From WHSW01 sp963759295 (GTDB lineage: Bacteria; Actinomycetota; Thermoleophilia; Solirubrobacterales; 70-9), in assembly GCA_963759295.1 (NCBI GenBank), contig CAVWYT010000004.1, positions 62,001 through 126,000 of the forward strand: a stretch of DNA of 64,000 nucleotides. Reading direction: 5' to 3'. The notes beneath the pieces were generated by a model that had not been told where the DNA came from, did no database searches, and saw only the letters and a program-made list of their open reading frames with translations. The translations under genes and the position numbers were made by a program. Numbering within the stretch: position 1 is the first letter of the stretch; the number at the start of each line of letters is the position of its first letter. Positions 1-8,432 of this stretch are shown one piece after another.

Positions 1-1
1 A

Positions 2-607
2 TTCTTGCCGCGGCCCCGAATCGTCCGCGACGAGTCCGGCAACGGGGCCGGGCCGCGGTTCACGCTCGACCACGACCTGTCGAAGTCGATCGGCCGGATG
101 CGTGGGTTCCAAGGCAACTTCGGCGTCTTCGTGCGCTCCTACGCCTACATCACCAGCCTCGGCGGCGACGGCCTGCGCGAGGCCTCGGAGACCGCGGTGC
201 TGAACGCCAACTACCTGCTCGCCAGGCTGCGCTCGGGTCGCGCCGAGCGCTACCTGCCGCTCGCCTTCCGCGAGCGCTGCATGCACGAGTTCGTGCTCTC
301 CGGCGCGCCGGCGAAGCGCGAGCTCGGGGTGCGAACGCTCGACATCGCCAAGCGCCTGCTCGACTACGGGTTCCACCCGCCGACGATCTACTTCCCGCTG
401 CTCGTCGACGAGGCCTTGATGGTCGAGCCGACCGAGACCGAGACCCGCGAGTCGCTGGACCTGCTCGCCGACGCCTTCGACGAGATCCTCGCCGAGGCCG
501 AGACCGACCCGGCGATCCTCCGCGACTCGCCCTACACGACTCCGGTCCGCCGCCTCGATGAGGCTCGGGCCTCGCGCACGCCGGTCATTCGCCAGCCGCT
601 GGACTGA
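2..607 (+). CDS. gcvPB: Glycine dehydrogenase (decarboxylating) subunit 2, C-terminal part
   Basis: The reading frame is open at the left edge, so only the last ~201 residues are seen; no start codon is present and the gene begins outside the window. The sequence includes DHDLSKSIGRMRGFQGNFGV and, later, GFHPPTIYFPLLVDEALMVEPTETET, both typical of the C-terminal half of the PLP-dependent P-protein of the glycine cleavage system in its split (GcvPA/GcvPB) form. The PLP-binding lysine lies in the missing part. The family decarboxylates glycine and passes the aminomethyl group to the lipoyl H-protein. The downstream gene converges on it from the minus strand. Confidence 0.9.
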   Translation, partial: FLPRPRIVRDESGNGAGPRFTLDHDLSKSIGRMRGFQGNFGVFVRSYAYITSLGGDGLREASETAVLNANYLLARLRSGRAERYLPLAFRERCMHEFVLSGAPAKRELGVRTLDIAKRLLDYGFHPPTIYFPLLVDEALMVEPTETETRESLDLLADAFDEILAEAETDPAILRDSPYTTPVRRLDEARASRTPVIRQPLD

Positions 608-620
608 CCGCTCGGTCGCC

Positions 621-1427
621 CTACGGCTTCTCGCCCAGGGTGATCAGGTAGTCGCCGTCGAACGCGATCCCGGACCCGTCGGCGTAGGAGAGCCGTTTGA
701 AGAGCGCGGTGAGGTCGTCGCGCAGAGCCTCCCAGCGTCCCTCGGGCTCCAGCGCCGCGCGCAGGAGGACGATCGGGCCGAACTTCGTCCCGTACTCCTC
801 GACTGCCTCTTCGATCGAGTCGAAGTGCCAATGCGCGCTGTTGTCCTCGAAGCGGAGCTCGACGCCGGTGCCGTCGAAAAGGCCGCTGACGTGGTCGCGG
901 ACGCCCCACAGCGGCGGCGGCTGAAAGTCCGGAGGCGGGGGAGGGGCGTGCCTGGAGACGGTCAGGAACATCTCGCCGATCGACCCGTCGGGCCGCCAGG
1001 CCGCGATCCCCACGCGGCCGCCGGGACGCACCACCCGCGCGATCTCGCCGGCGGCGACCTTCTGGTTGGGGGCGAACATGCAGCCGAAGCTCGAGAGCAC
1101 GACATCGAAGCTCTGATCGGCGAACGGGAGCTCCTCGGCGTCGCCCTCGATCAACTCGACCTCGACCCCGGCGTCCGCGGCGCGCCTGCGCGCAGGCTCG
1201 AACAGCTCGGGGGTGATGTCGAGCCCGGTGACCTCGCCGCCCGCGACTGCCGCGGGGATCGCGCAGTTGCCGGTCCCGCAGGCGACGTCGAGCACCGCGT
1301 CGCCGGGACCGACACCGGCCCTCGCGACGAGGTCGTCACCGACCCCCAAGATGCGAGCCGCGATCGCGTCGAAGTCACCGGCGGACCAGGTGGCGCGCGC
1401 ACGCTCGCGCTGCTCGGTGTTGCTCAC
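621..1427 (-). CDS. Class I SAM-dependent methyltransferase
   Basis: 268 aa. A Rossmann-type SAM site is visible as VLDVACGTG (residues ~45–53), followed by GLDITPELFEPAR, where the acidic residue would bind the ribose. This is a Methyltransf_11/UbiE-like fold; the substrate cannot be read from sequence. The start is a GTG at 1427 with TAGGAT exactly 6 nt upstream and no Shine-Dalgarno, as in a leaderless transcript. It follows the LigD polymerase gene by 9 nt on the same strand, so it may be co-transcribed with the NHEJ genes or use its own promoter. I infer no role in DNA repair. Confidence 0.75.
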   Translation of the reverse strand: MSNTEQRERARATWSAGDFDAIAARILGVGDDLVARAGVGPGDAVLDVACGTGNCAIPAAVAGGEVTGLDITPELFEPARRRAADAGVEVELIEGDAEELPFADQSFDVVLSSFGCMFAPNQKVAAGEIARVVRPGGRVGIAAWRPDGSIGEMFLTVSRHAPPPPPDFQPPPLWGVRDHVSGLFDGTGVELRFEDNSAHWHFDSIEEAVEEYGTKFGPIVLLRAALEPEGRWEALRDDLTALFKRLSYADGSGIAFDGDYLITLGEKP

Positions 1428-1433
1428 GGCGCG

Positions 1434-1439
1434 ATCCTA
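1434..1439 (-). promoter_or_regulatory. -10 element of the methyltransferase gene (TAGGAT)
   Basis: TAGGAT read on the minus strand, separated by 6 nt from the GTG start at 1427. It overlaps the stop codon of the preceding ligD-type gene. Its position (-12 to -7) would put transcription start at the start codon. Confidence 0.4.
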
Positions 1440-2338
1440 ATCGCTCGGGCGCTCGTCGGGCAAGCGCTGCCTGAGCTCGAGCACCGGCGCGAACAAGTCG
1501 CCGTGCGCGGCGACCCGCTCGAGCACCTGCTCGGCCTCGAAGCGCACCGAGTCGGGGTCGCCGTCGTCGGCGAGCTCCTCGAGCTCCTCCCAGAGCAGCG
1601 GCGTCGAGGCCCAGGGCCGGTCGCGGCAGCGAAGCGAGTAGACGGCGACGGTGGTCTTCGCGCGGTCGTTCTGGCTCCAGTCGACGAGCACCTTGCCCTT
1701 GCGGAGCTCCTTCTTCTGCTTCGAGACGACCAGCTCGGGCTCGGCCTTCTCGAGTGCCTGGGCGATCGCGCGGGAGTAGGACTTGGTGCGCTCGTAGTCG
1801 ACCGGGGTGTTGAGCGGCACGTAAACCTGGATCCCCTTCGAGCCCGAGTGCTTCGGAAAGCATTGCAGCCCGAGGTCGTCGAACAGGGCGCGCAGCCGCA
1901 GCGCGATCTGCGCGCACTCGACCGCCGTCGCCGGCGCGCCCGGGTCGAGGTCGAAGGCGAGCACGGTCGGCGTCTCGGGGTCGTCGGCGAGCGACAGCGA
2001 GGGATGCAGCTCGAGCGCCGCCAGCTGGGCGAGCCAGACCAGGGTCGCGCGATCGTCGCAGACGATGAAGTCGACGACGCCCGCGGAGTTCATCTCGATC
2101 GGCGCCGTCCGCACCCAGTCGGGCGTGTGCTTCGGGGCGCGCTTCTCGAAGAACCGCTGGCCCTCGACCCCGTCGGGGAAGCGGACCCGGGTCAGCGGTC
2201 GCGCCCGGAGGTGCGGGAGGATGGCGTCGGCGACCCGGGCGTAGTAGTCGATCGCGGCGGCCTTCGTGAACCGTGCCTGCGGCCACAGGACCTTGTCGAG
2301 GTTCGTGAGCGCGAGCTCGCGCCCGTCGACCTCTACTT
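1437..2338 (-). CDS. ligD: LigD-type NHEJ primase-polymerase, start unresolved
   Basis: Stand-alone polymerase domain of the archaeo-eukaryotic primase family that fills and extends ends during non-homologous end joining. Conserved signs are FDLDPG (catalytic aspartates), SGSKGIQVYVPL and VDWSQN. Homology clearly runs upstream of the first in-frame GTG (2114): NLDKVLWPQARFTKAAAIDY and FPDGVEGQRFFEKRAPKHTP are readable back to about 2338, next to the Ku stop codon. No ATG, GTG or TTG lies in frame there, so the true start is unknown; an indel near the Ku/LigD junction is possible. It sits directly behind ku and is encoded apart from the ligase. No phosphoesterase domain was seen. Confidence 0.8.
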
Positions 2339-3214
2339 CGCGCTTTTCGCCTTGCTTCGCGATCGCGACTTGGTCGTGGTCTGACGCGACTTGCCCCCCG
2401 CGCGGGCCGGCTTCGCAGCGCCGTCGTCCTCGGACTTGACCGCCGCGAGGCTCTCCTCCAGCGCCGCCATCAGATCCGGCGCCTTGGTCGGCTTCGGCGC
2501 CTCGCCCTTCGTGGCGACGACGGCCTCGCCCTTCGCCTTGCGCTCGATCAGCGCCAGCAGCTCCTCGCGGTACTCGTCGCGGTACTGGCCGGCGTCGAAG
2601 TCCGAGCTCAGCGAGTCGATCAGCGCCTTCGCCATGTCGAGCTCCTTCTTGTTCGGCTTTCCGGCGTCCTCGCCGAGGACCTCGGAGATCTCGCCGGGCG
2701 CGACGACCTCGTCGGCGAAGCGCATCGTCGCCATCGTCAGCACCCCCTCCATCGGGCGGATCGCGGCCAGGCTCTCGCGGTTGCGGAGCACGAAGCGCGC
2801 GACCGCGACCTTGTTGGAGTCGGCCATCGCCTTGGTGAGCAGCGCGTAGGCGCGCTCGGCGCCCTTGTCGGGGCCGAGGTAGTAAGGGTGGTCGAAGTAG
2901 ATCGGGTCGATCTCGTCGAGGTCGACGAAGTCCTGGATCTCGATCGCCCGGGTCTTCTTCGGGTCGAGCTCCTCGAGCTCGTCCCGGGTGATGACGACGT
3001 ACTCGTCGGGCGAGACCTCATAGCCCTTGACGATGTCGTTGTAGTCGACCTCCTCGCCGTCCGCCTCGGCGACCCGCTTGTGGCGGATCCGCGATCCGTC
3101 GGACTCGCGCAGCTCGCGAAAGCTCACCGACTTCTTCGAGACGGCCGAGTAGAGCTTCACGGGGACGTTGAGAAGCCCGAAGGAGATCGATCCTGACCAG
3201 ATGGCGCGCGGCAT
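2333..3214 (-). CDS. ku: Ku homodimeric end-binding protein
   Basis: 293 aa. The N-terminus MPRAIWSGSISFGLLNVPVK is diagnostic of bacterial Ku, which forms a ring on double-strand break ends and recruits LigD in NHEJ. The core β-barrel is followed by a Lys/Arg/Ser-rich tail (about the last 50 residues, KSRSRSKAKSAK at the end), like the extended basic tails that help Ku bind and thread on DNA. Unlike many genes here it has a Shine-Dalgarno: GAGAGGG just before the ATG, with TAATCT (3233–3238) as a possible -10 in the 104-nt gap after the ligase gene. The 3' end abuts or overlaps the polymerase gene. Confidence 0.95.
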   Translation of the reverse strand: MPRAIWSGSISFGLLNVPVKLYSAVSKKSVSFRELRESDGSRIRHKRVAEADGEEVDYNDIVKGYEVSPDEYVVITRDELEELDPKKTRAIEIQDFVDLDEIDPIYFDHPYYLGPDKGAERAYALLTKAMADSNKVAVARFVLRNRESLAAIRPMEGVLTMATMRFADEVVAPGEISEVLGEDAGKPNKKELDMAKALIDSLSSDFDAGQYRDEYREELLALIERKAKGEAVVATKGEAPKPTKAPDLMAALEESLAAVKSEDDGAAKPARAGGKSRQTTTKSRSRSKAKSAK

Positions 3215-3318
3215 GTTCCCTCTCTTTACCCGAGATTAGCGGCGTATCCCTGCCGCCCGGGCGTTCCGAATGAGTACTTGCGGCGTTATGACCCCCGCGG
3301 CCGCGCGAAATCATCGGT

Positions 3319-4341
3319 TCACCCCGGCTCGCGGACGACCTCGCGCGGGTCCTTGTCGTCTCGCAGCCCCTTGAACGACGCGGCGCGAATCGTGTCCTCG
3401 TGCGTCCAGCGCAGGAACTCGACCTCGCAGACCACGACCGGCTCCACCCAGGCGAGCTCGCCGCGCTCGCGGATCCGCGCCGCGTACTTGACCCGGGGGT
3501 CCCAGCCGGCCTCGAACGGGCTCGTCTCGCGGCGCAGCGGCTCAAGCAGCGCGGTCAGCTCGCCGAGCGTCGTCTCGGTGAACCCGGTGCCGACGCCTCC
3601 CGCGTAGACGAACCGCTGCGGACGCCCGAGTCGGGCCGCCTCCTGCGGTGTCGCGTCCCAGTAGCCGACCAGCAGCGAGCCGACCCGGCGGGAGCGCGCC
3701 CCCTCACCGGGCATCCAGCCGCCGATCACCAGCTCCTGGCGGCGGCGGTTCTGGACCTTGACCCAGTCCGGGCTCCGGCGGCCCGGCCGGTAGACGCCGG
3801 CCAGGCGCTTGGCGACGATCCCCTCGAGCCCCTGCGCGCGCACCGCGCCGAGCAGGGCGCGGCCGTCACCGAGGTGGTTTCGCGGCGCCTGCCAGCAGGG
3901 ACCGTCGAAGCCGAGCTCATCGAGCAGCTCGCGGCGGCGCTCGTAGGGCTCGTCGCAGAGCGAGCGCCGATCGAGCCACAGGAGGTCGAAGGCGACGTAG
4001 GTGACCGGCGTCTCGGCGGCCCGGTGGCGGATCCGGCCGGCGTCGGTGAGACCCATGCGCCGCTGCAGGCGTCCGAAGCTCGGCTTGCCCCCGTCGTCGA
4101 AGGCGACCACCTCGCCGTCGAGGATCGCCTCGTGGCCATCGAGCGCGGCGCCGATTGCCGCCAGCTCGGGGTAGCGGGCGGTGACGTCGTTACCACGGCG
4201 CGCGTACATGCGCAGCTCGCCGTCGGCGACGAAGGCGAGCGCGCGAACGCCGTCCCACTTGAGCTCGTACGCCCAGTCGTCGCCGGCCGGCACCTCGGTG
4301 GCGGTGGTCGCGAGCATCGGCTCGATGCTCTTCGGCAGCAT
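3319..4341 (-). CDS. ATP-dependent DNA ligase (LigC/LigD ligase-domain type)
   Basis: 340 aa. The nucleotidyltransferase motif I is ELKWDGVRA with the adenylated Lys at residue ~28. Motif III is DGEVVAFDDGG; motifs IV/V appear as EGIVAKR and WVKVQ. A C-terminal OB-fold region follows (VIGGWMPGEGARSRRVGSLL). The size fits the ligase domain of LigD encoded separately. It is the first gene of the NHEJ block ligase–ku–polymerase, so it probably seals ends joined by Ku. The ATG at 4341 lies 17 bp from the divergent ABC transporter gene and shares a symmetric -10 element with it. Confidence 0.92.
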   Translation of the reverse strand: MLPKSIEPMLATTATEVPAGDDWAYELKWDGVRALAFVADGELRMYARRGNDVTARYPELAAIGAALDGHEAILDGEVVAFDDGGKPSFGRLQRRMGLTDAGRIRHRAAETPVTYVAFDLLWLDRRSLCDEPYERRRELLDELGFDGPCWQAPRNHLGDGRALLGAVRAQGLEGIVAKRLAGVYRPGRRSPDWVKVQNRRRQELVIGGWMPGEGARSRRVGSLLVGYWDATPQEAARLGRPQRFVYAGGVGTGFTETTLGELTALLEPLRRETSPFEAGWDPRVKYAARIRERGELAWVEPVVVCEVEFLRWTHEDTIRAASFKGLRDDKDPREVVREPG

Positions 4342-4358
4342 GGACCGATAATCGCAGC
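4342..4358. promoter_or_regulatory. Symmetric divergent promoter, two leaderless starts
   Basis: Only 17 bp separate the two ATG codons. The centre is GATAATC. On the plus strand GATAAT (4347–4352) ends 6 nt before ATG 4359; on the minus strand GATTAT (4353–4348) ends 6 nt before ATG 4341. Each hexamer sits exactly at -12 to -7 if transcription starts at the A of the ATG. No Shine-Dalgarno can fit. Confidence 0.6.
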
Positions 4359-5027
4359 ATGCTGTTCGAGCTCGACGGCGTTTCGCTGCGGCGCGGCGGG
4401 AAGACCGTGCTCCACGATCTCAGCGCCCGGATCCCGGCGGGGGCGACGTGCATCGCCGGACCCTCGGGATCGGGAAAGTCGACCGTGCTGCGGCTGCTCG
4501 ACCGCCTCTCCGACCCGGCGGCGGGGGTCGTCCGCTATCAGGGAGCGGACGTTCGCGAGCGCGACCCGCTCGAGCTCCGCCGCGAGGTGATGCTCGTTCC
4601 ACAGCTGCCGGCGCTGCTCGAGGGAACCGTGGAGGAGAACATCCACTTCGCGGCTCGGCTCGCCGACCTCGAGCCGGACGTCGAAAGGCTGCTTCGGCTG
4701 GCGGGGCTCGACCGCTCGTTCGCGAGCCGCGACCCGACCCGTCTCTCGGTCGGTGAGCAACAGCGCGCGATGCTGGCGCGCGCGCTCGCCCTCGAGCCCC
4801 GGGTGCTGCTGCTCGACGAGCCGACCTCGGCGCTCGACGCGACGACGACCGGCGCGATCGAGGAGACGCTCGTCGAGCTCCGCGAGCGCCTCGAGATCTC
4901 GCTCGTGCTCGTCACCCACGACCTCGAGCAGGCGCGCAGGACGTCGGAGTGGCTGGTCCGGATCGACGCCGGCGCGACGGTCGCCGAGGGCCCGACCGAA
5001 CAGCTGCTCGGAGCGGCGGTCCGGTGA
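4359..5027 (+). CDS. fetA: ABC transporter ATP-binding protein, FetA-like
   Basis: 222 aa. Walker A is GPSGSGKST (residues 34–42), the signature is LSVGEQQR and Walker B is VLLLDEPTSALD, followed by the switch His in LVTHDLE. The length suits a single nucleotide-binding domain. The next gene is a FetB/UPF0014 permease whose GTG overlaps this stop codon, the arrangement of the FetAB exporter implicated in metal (iron) export in enterobacteria. The assignment rests mostly on the partner. The gene probably has a leaderless start from the -10 shared with the divergent ligase gene. Confidence 0.8.
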   Translation: MLFELDGVSLRRGGKTVLHDLSARIPAGATCIAGPSGSGKSTVLRLLDRLSDPAAGVVRYQGADVRERDPLELRREVMLVPQLPALLEGTVEENIHFAARLADLEPDVERLLRLAGLDRSFASRDPTRLSVGEQQRAMLARALALEPRVLLLDEPTSALDATTTGAIEETLVELRERLEISLVLVTHDLEQARRTSEWLVRIDAGATVAEGPTEQLLGAAVR

Positions 5028-5806
5028 CCGGCGCGGTCGGAATCCAGGTGACGGCCGGCGAGGTCGCCGCGAGCCTGGTGCTGGTCGCGCTCGCGATCGC
5101 GGTCTCGGTCTGGCGCCGGACCGAGCTCGAGGGCGACATCGCGGTCGCGGTCGGGCGCTCGTTCGTGCAGCTGTTCGCGATCGGCTACGTGATTCAGGCG
5201 ATCTTCGATCAGGACAGCCTCGTGCTCGTGTTCGGGCTGATCGCGGTGATGGTCGGCTTCGGGGCGTTCACCGCGCGCCACCGCGCGCGGCGGGTGCCGC
5301 ACGCGTTCTGGCCGCTGCTCGTCGGCCTCGCGGTCGCTGCGGCGGCGACTCTCGGCCTCGTCGTCGCGCTCGGGATCTTCGACCCGACGCCCCGCTACCT
5401 CGTCCCGGTGGGCGGGATGGTGGTCGGGAACTCGATGACCGCCGCCGCCGTGGCGCTCAACCGGCTCGGCGACGAGATGAGCGACCGGGCGCGCGAGATC
5501 GAGGCGACGCTCGCGCTCGGGGCGACCGCCACCGTCGCCGCGGCGCCCAGCGTTCGCCGCAGCCTGCGCTCGGGGACGATCGCGCTCGTCGACTCGACCA
5601 AGACCACCGGCCTGATCTTCTTCCCGGGGACGATGGTCGGCATGCTGCTCGCCGGTGCCGATCCCACCGATGCGGTCCGCCTGCAGCTGATCCTGCTCTG
5701 GGTGCTGCTGGGCAGCGTCGCGCTCTCGGCGCTGATCGCGACCACGCTCGCCTACCGCAACTTCTTCACCCCGGCGCAGCAGCTGCGAGAGCCACCGGAG
5801 CCCTAG
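5024..5806 (+). CDS. fetB: FetB/UPF0014-family ABC permease
   Basis: 260 aa, with several hydrophobic segments (for example residues 9–29 and 65–85, and the segment ending LIATTLAYRNFF). VPVGGMVVGNSMTAAAVALNR and the charged loop with EIEATLALGAT are hallmarks of the UPF0014/FetB family, as is TGLIFFPGTMVGMLLAGADP. It begins with a GTG overlapping the fetA stop (GTGA). Inferred role: export of iron or another cation together with FetA. The substrate is not shown by the sequence. Confidence 0.85.
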   Translation: MTGAVGIQVTAGEVAASLVLVALAIAVSVWRRTELEGDIAVAVGRSFVQLFAIGYVIQAIFDQDSLVLVFGLIAVMVGFGAFTARHRARRVPHAFWPLLVGLAVAAAATLGLVVALGIFDPTPRYLVPVGGMVVGNSMTAAAVALNRLGDEMSDRAREIEATLALGATATVAAAPSVRRSLRSGTIALVDSTKTTGLIFFPGTMVGMLLAGADPTDAVRLQLILLWVLLGSVALSALIATTLAYRNFFTPAQQLREPPEP

Positions 5807-5897
5807 TCGCCGCGGGCAACGCGTCCACTGGCAACGGCCGCCCATCCGGCCGGCGCAACTCGAGCACCGGACGGACGGCGTAGCCGGCCGCACGCGC

Positions 5898-7028
5898 TCA
5901 GCGCTGGGGGAGGATCCAGCCGGACACCCGGGGGAAGCCGTGGGGCGCCTTGCCGAGGCCCGACTCGAACTGCTCGGAGATGCGGTCGAAGGCCACCACC
6001 CGCCGTGGGCGGTCGGCGTCGATGAAAAGCCACTGATCGGCGGCCGGCCAGCCGACCAGGAGCCAGCGGCCGTCGGGCGACCAGGTCGGGCCGGTGAGTC
6101 GGCCGTGGGCGCCGAACAGCACCCTTCCTCCGCCGCCGCGTTCGGTGACGATCAGGCGGTCGCGGGTGCCCGCGTGGTCCAGCCTCGCGAGTCGCATGCC
6201 GTCGGGGGAGGGAGCGCGATCCTCGGCACCGCCGGCCGGCGGAACCTCGATACGCCGCCGGTCCATGTGCGACGTGGTCACCTGCTGACCGGTATCGGCG
6301 TCGACCGTGATCAGGTGCCGGCGGGAGTCGAGGTACGTGAGCACGAATCCGGCCGCGGCCCCCGGCCCGAGCTTCGAGTAGCCGATCGGGCGCCAGGCGG
6401 GGGCCACGGGGGCGACTTCTCGCGCGACGAGGTGATCGGTCGCGGGGTTGCCGTCGCCGGCGATCACCCGGAGGTCGTTGCCGCTGAGGTAGGCGATTCG
6501 CGTGTCGAGCGACTCGCCGGCCCAGCGCGGATCCCGCACAGGTCCCGGCGCCGGATAGGTCCAGCGGACGTTGCCCGCGGTGTCGAGGGCCGCGAGCTCG
6601 CGGCCCCGCGCGACGACCACGTAGACGCCATGGGGCGACCAGCTCGCCTGCTCGTAGTCGCCGAGCAGCCGTTTCGAGCCGTCCTCGCGCACGATCCACG
6701 GACCGTCGCGCGACTCCACCAGCAGCTCTCCGGGAGCCGGGAGCGAGCGCAGCGAGGGTCGCGCGTTCTCCTCGCCGACTCCGGAGTTGACGACGTCGGA
6801 GACCAGGTCGGCGACCTTGGCTCCGGCAGGGCTGAGGCCGACCGCGATCAGGGCCAGGCCGAGCGCGACCGCGATCGCGAGCCGCCGCGCGCGGTGCGAG
6901 GGCCGGACGACCGCACGCTCGGCGTAGGCGGCGCGCACGACCTCCCAGGACCGCTGCTCCGCATCGGCCTCACCGGGGGCGCGCAGGCCGCCGATCGCGC
7001 GCCTGATCTCGCGCTCGCCGCGGCTCAT
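5898..7028 (-). CDS. Membrane-anchored propeller protein, probable anti-sigma factor
   Basis: 376 aa. An N-terminal cytoplasmic stretch of ~48 residues is followed by one membrane segment (~49–65, IAVALGLALIAVGL) and a large outside domain with recurrent WSPHG, SPDG and WSPDGRWLLVGW motifs, as in TolB/WD40-like β-propellers. Its ATG overlaps the stop of the ECF sigma gene (ATGA), the usual sigma/anti-sigma pairing. Inferred role: bind the sigma factor inside and sense envelope state outside. No canonical zinc anti-sigma HxxxCxxC motif is visible, so the anti-sigma role rests on position and topology. Confidence 0.6.
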   Translation of the reverse strand: MSRGEREIRRAIGGLRAPGEADAEQRSWEVVRAAYAERAVVRPSHRARRLAIAVALGLALIAVGLSPAGAKVADLVSDVVNSGVGEENARPSLRSLPAPGELLVESRDGPWIVREDGSKRLLGDYEQASWSPHGVYVVVARGRELAALDTAGNVRWTYPAPGPVRDPRWAGESLDTRIAYLSGNDLRVIAGDGNPATDHLVAREVAPVAPAWRPIGYSKLGPGAAAGFVLTYLDSRRHLITVDADTGQQVTTSHMDRRRIEVPPAGGAEDRAPSPDGMRLARLDHAGTRDRLIVTERGGGGRVLFGAHGRLTGPTWSPDGRWLLVGWPAADQWLFIDADRPRRVVAFDRISEQFESGLGKAPHGFPRVSGWILPQR

Positions 7029-7657
7029 TGCCGTCCCTCCTCGATCGCCGGCCGCAGGCGGTCGAGGCCGCGCCGCAGCCGCGAGTTCACGGTGCCCCGC
7101 GGCAGCCCGAGAATCTCGCCGATCTCGCCGGGCGTGTACTCGAGTACGTAGCGGAGCACGACCACCGCCCGGAACTCGGGCGAGAGCTCGGCGAGCGCGG
7201 CGAGCAGCTCCGCCGACAGAGCGTCGGGCTCGGGCGCGGTGCCCGCCGCCGCGGCCGGCAGCGCCGATTCGCCGCGCAGCGAGCGGGCGCGGGCGAAGTC
7301 GATCGCCCGGTTGACGGTGATCCGGTGAAGCCAGGGGCCGAACGGGCGCCGCCGGTCGAAGCGGTCGAGCGCCCGGATCGCGGCCAGGAACGACTCCTGG
7401 GCGATGTCCTCGGCGGCGGCCGGATCCTGGACGACGAGGTAGGCGGCGCGGTGCGCGCGGCGCCAGTGGCGGCGAAAGAGCTCCTCGAACGCGTCGGCGG
7501 AACCCCGCTGCGCCTCGCGGATCAGCGCCCCGTCACGGCGGCCGCGGATCGACCCGGCGCGCGGCAGCCGCAGAAGACGCTCGGAGGCCTGCTCGGCGCT
7601 CATCGGTGACCGCGATTGTCTCGAGAACGCGGCCGCGCCTCCAGCCGCCTCAGCCAT
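7025..7657 (-). CDS. ECF-type RNA polymerase sigma factor
   Basis: 210 aa from the ATG at 7657; an alternative ATG at 7603 gives MSAEQASERL. Region 2 is seen in DAFEELFRRHWRRAHRAAYL and EDIAQESFLAAIRALDRF. Region 4 ends in a helix-turn-helix, YTPGEIGEILGLPRGTVNSR. Regions 1 and 3 are absent, as in group 4 (extracytoplasmic function) sigma factors. The 7657 start overlaps the stop of the M14 peptidase gene by 8 nt, and the gene's stop overlaps the start of the putative anti-sigma gene, so the block is translationally coupled. Confidence 0.9.
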   Translation of the reverse strand: MAEAAGGAAAFSRQSRSPMSAEQASERLLRLPRAGSIRGRRDGALIREAQRGSADAFEELFRRHWRRAHRAAYLVVQDPAAAEDIAQESFLAAIRALDRFDRRRPFGPWLHRITVNRAIDFARARSLRGESALPAAAAGTAPEPDALSAELLAALAELSPEFRAVVVLRYVLEYTPGEIGEILGLPRGTVNSRLRRGLDRLRPAIEEGRQ

Positions 7658-8432
7658 CGCCGCGCCCCATCAGCGCCGCGGGCAGCTCGAAGATCGCCTT
7701 GCCCTGCTGGATCGCGTGCACCGGCCCGGAGTCCGGCAGCTCGACGACGAAGGAGCTCGTTCCCGGGAAGCGGTGGTTCTGCCAGTTCGGCGCGGTCCCG
7801 TGCAGCCACGGCATCCGCCGGAACGGCAGCCCGGCGAGCCGCGCGTAGGCACGCGCCGCGGGAACGCTCGGCCCCCACGCCCGCACGAGCGGCTCGGCCT
7901 GCTGGTGGAACCAGATCGTCACGTCGGGACGCAGGGTCCTGATCAGGCGCCGCGCGAGGCGGGTCTCGGGCTCGGAGAACGGCTTCGAACCGGAGTACTC
8001 GGGGTCCCCGGGGACGCCCCGATACCGCCACCGGGCGCCGAAGTTGCGGTTCAGGTCGACGCCGCGAGCGTTCAGCCGGGTGCCCAGCGCGCGCCCGTCG
8101 GGGTTCAGGTTCGGGACGACGACGAGCCCGTCGCCATACGGCGGGCAGCCGCGATCGGAGCGCGCCACGGCGCGGATCCCGGCGCACTCGTCGCCGTGGA
8201 TGCAGCCGAAGACGAGCAAGAGCGGCCCGTCGCTGCGCCCGTGGCGGCCGTCGCCGACGCCGTTGGCCGCGCTGGCGACGATCGGCGCGTCGTCGGCGGA
8301 GCGCCCGATGGTCGTCGTCGTGCGTCGGGGCGTGGCGATCTCGGGCCGCACCGTCCGCTCGAGCTTCGCCCAGGGGCCGTTCGCGCCGCCCGCGAGCGCC
8401 AGCGAGGCGGCCGTCAGGGCGAGCGCGATCAA
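7650..8432 (-). CDS. Secreted M14-family zinc carboxypeptidase
   Basis: 260 aa. The N-terminus MIALALTAASLALAGG is a likely Sec signal peptide. Zinc ligands appear as HGDE (H79, E82) with a later His in WFHQQ; substrate-binding residues are seen in NPDG and NRNFG; the catalytic Glu is in FVVELPDS. This resembles M14 enzymes of the murein peptide amidase type. The start is a TTG that overlaps the upstream stop (TTGA). Its place between an exported propeller protein and an ECF sigma/anti-sigma pair suggests a role in cell-envelope remodelling or sensing; this is inference. Confidence 0.82.
   Translation of the reverse strand: MIALALTAASLALAGGANGPWAKLERTVRPEIATPRRTTTTIGRSADDAPIVASAANGVGDGRHGRSDGPLLLVFGCIHGDECAGIRAVARSDRGCPPYGDGLVVVPNLNPDGRALGTRLNARGVDLNRNFGARWRYRGVPGDPEYSGSKPFSEPETRLARRLIRTLRPDVTIWFHQQAEPLVRAWGPSVPAARAYARLAGLPFRRMPWLHGTAPNWQNHRFPGTSSFVVELPDSGPVHAIQQGKAIFELPAALMGRGDG

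Noticed and set aside
558..2384. Long plus-strand open frame of 608 codons opposite the methyltransferase and LigD genes
   Set aside because: Antisense shadow caused by high GC; composition lacks any domain, and the opposite strand carries clear conserved proteins. Many similar long shadows occur throughout.
5807..5897. Candidate terminator between fetB and the convergent propeller gene (GGCCGGC/GCCGGCC)
   Set aside because: Only 7 bp with a 28-nt loop and no T-run; too weak to support.
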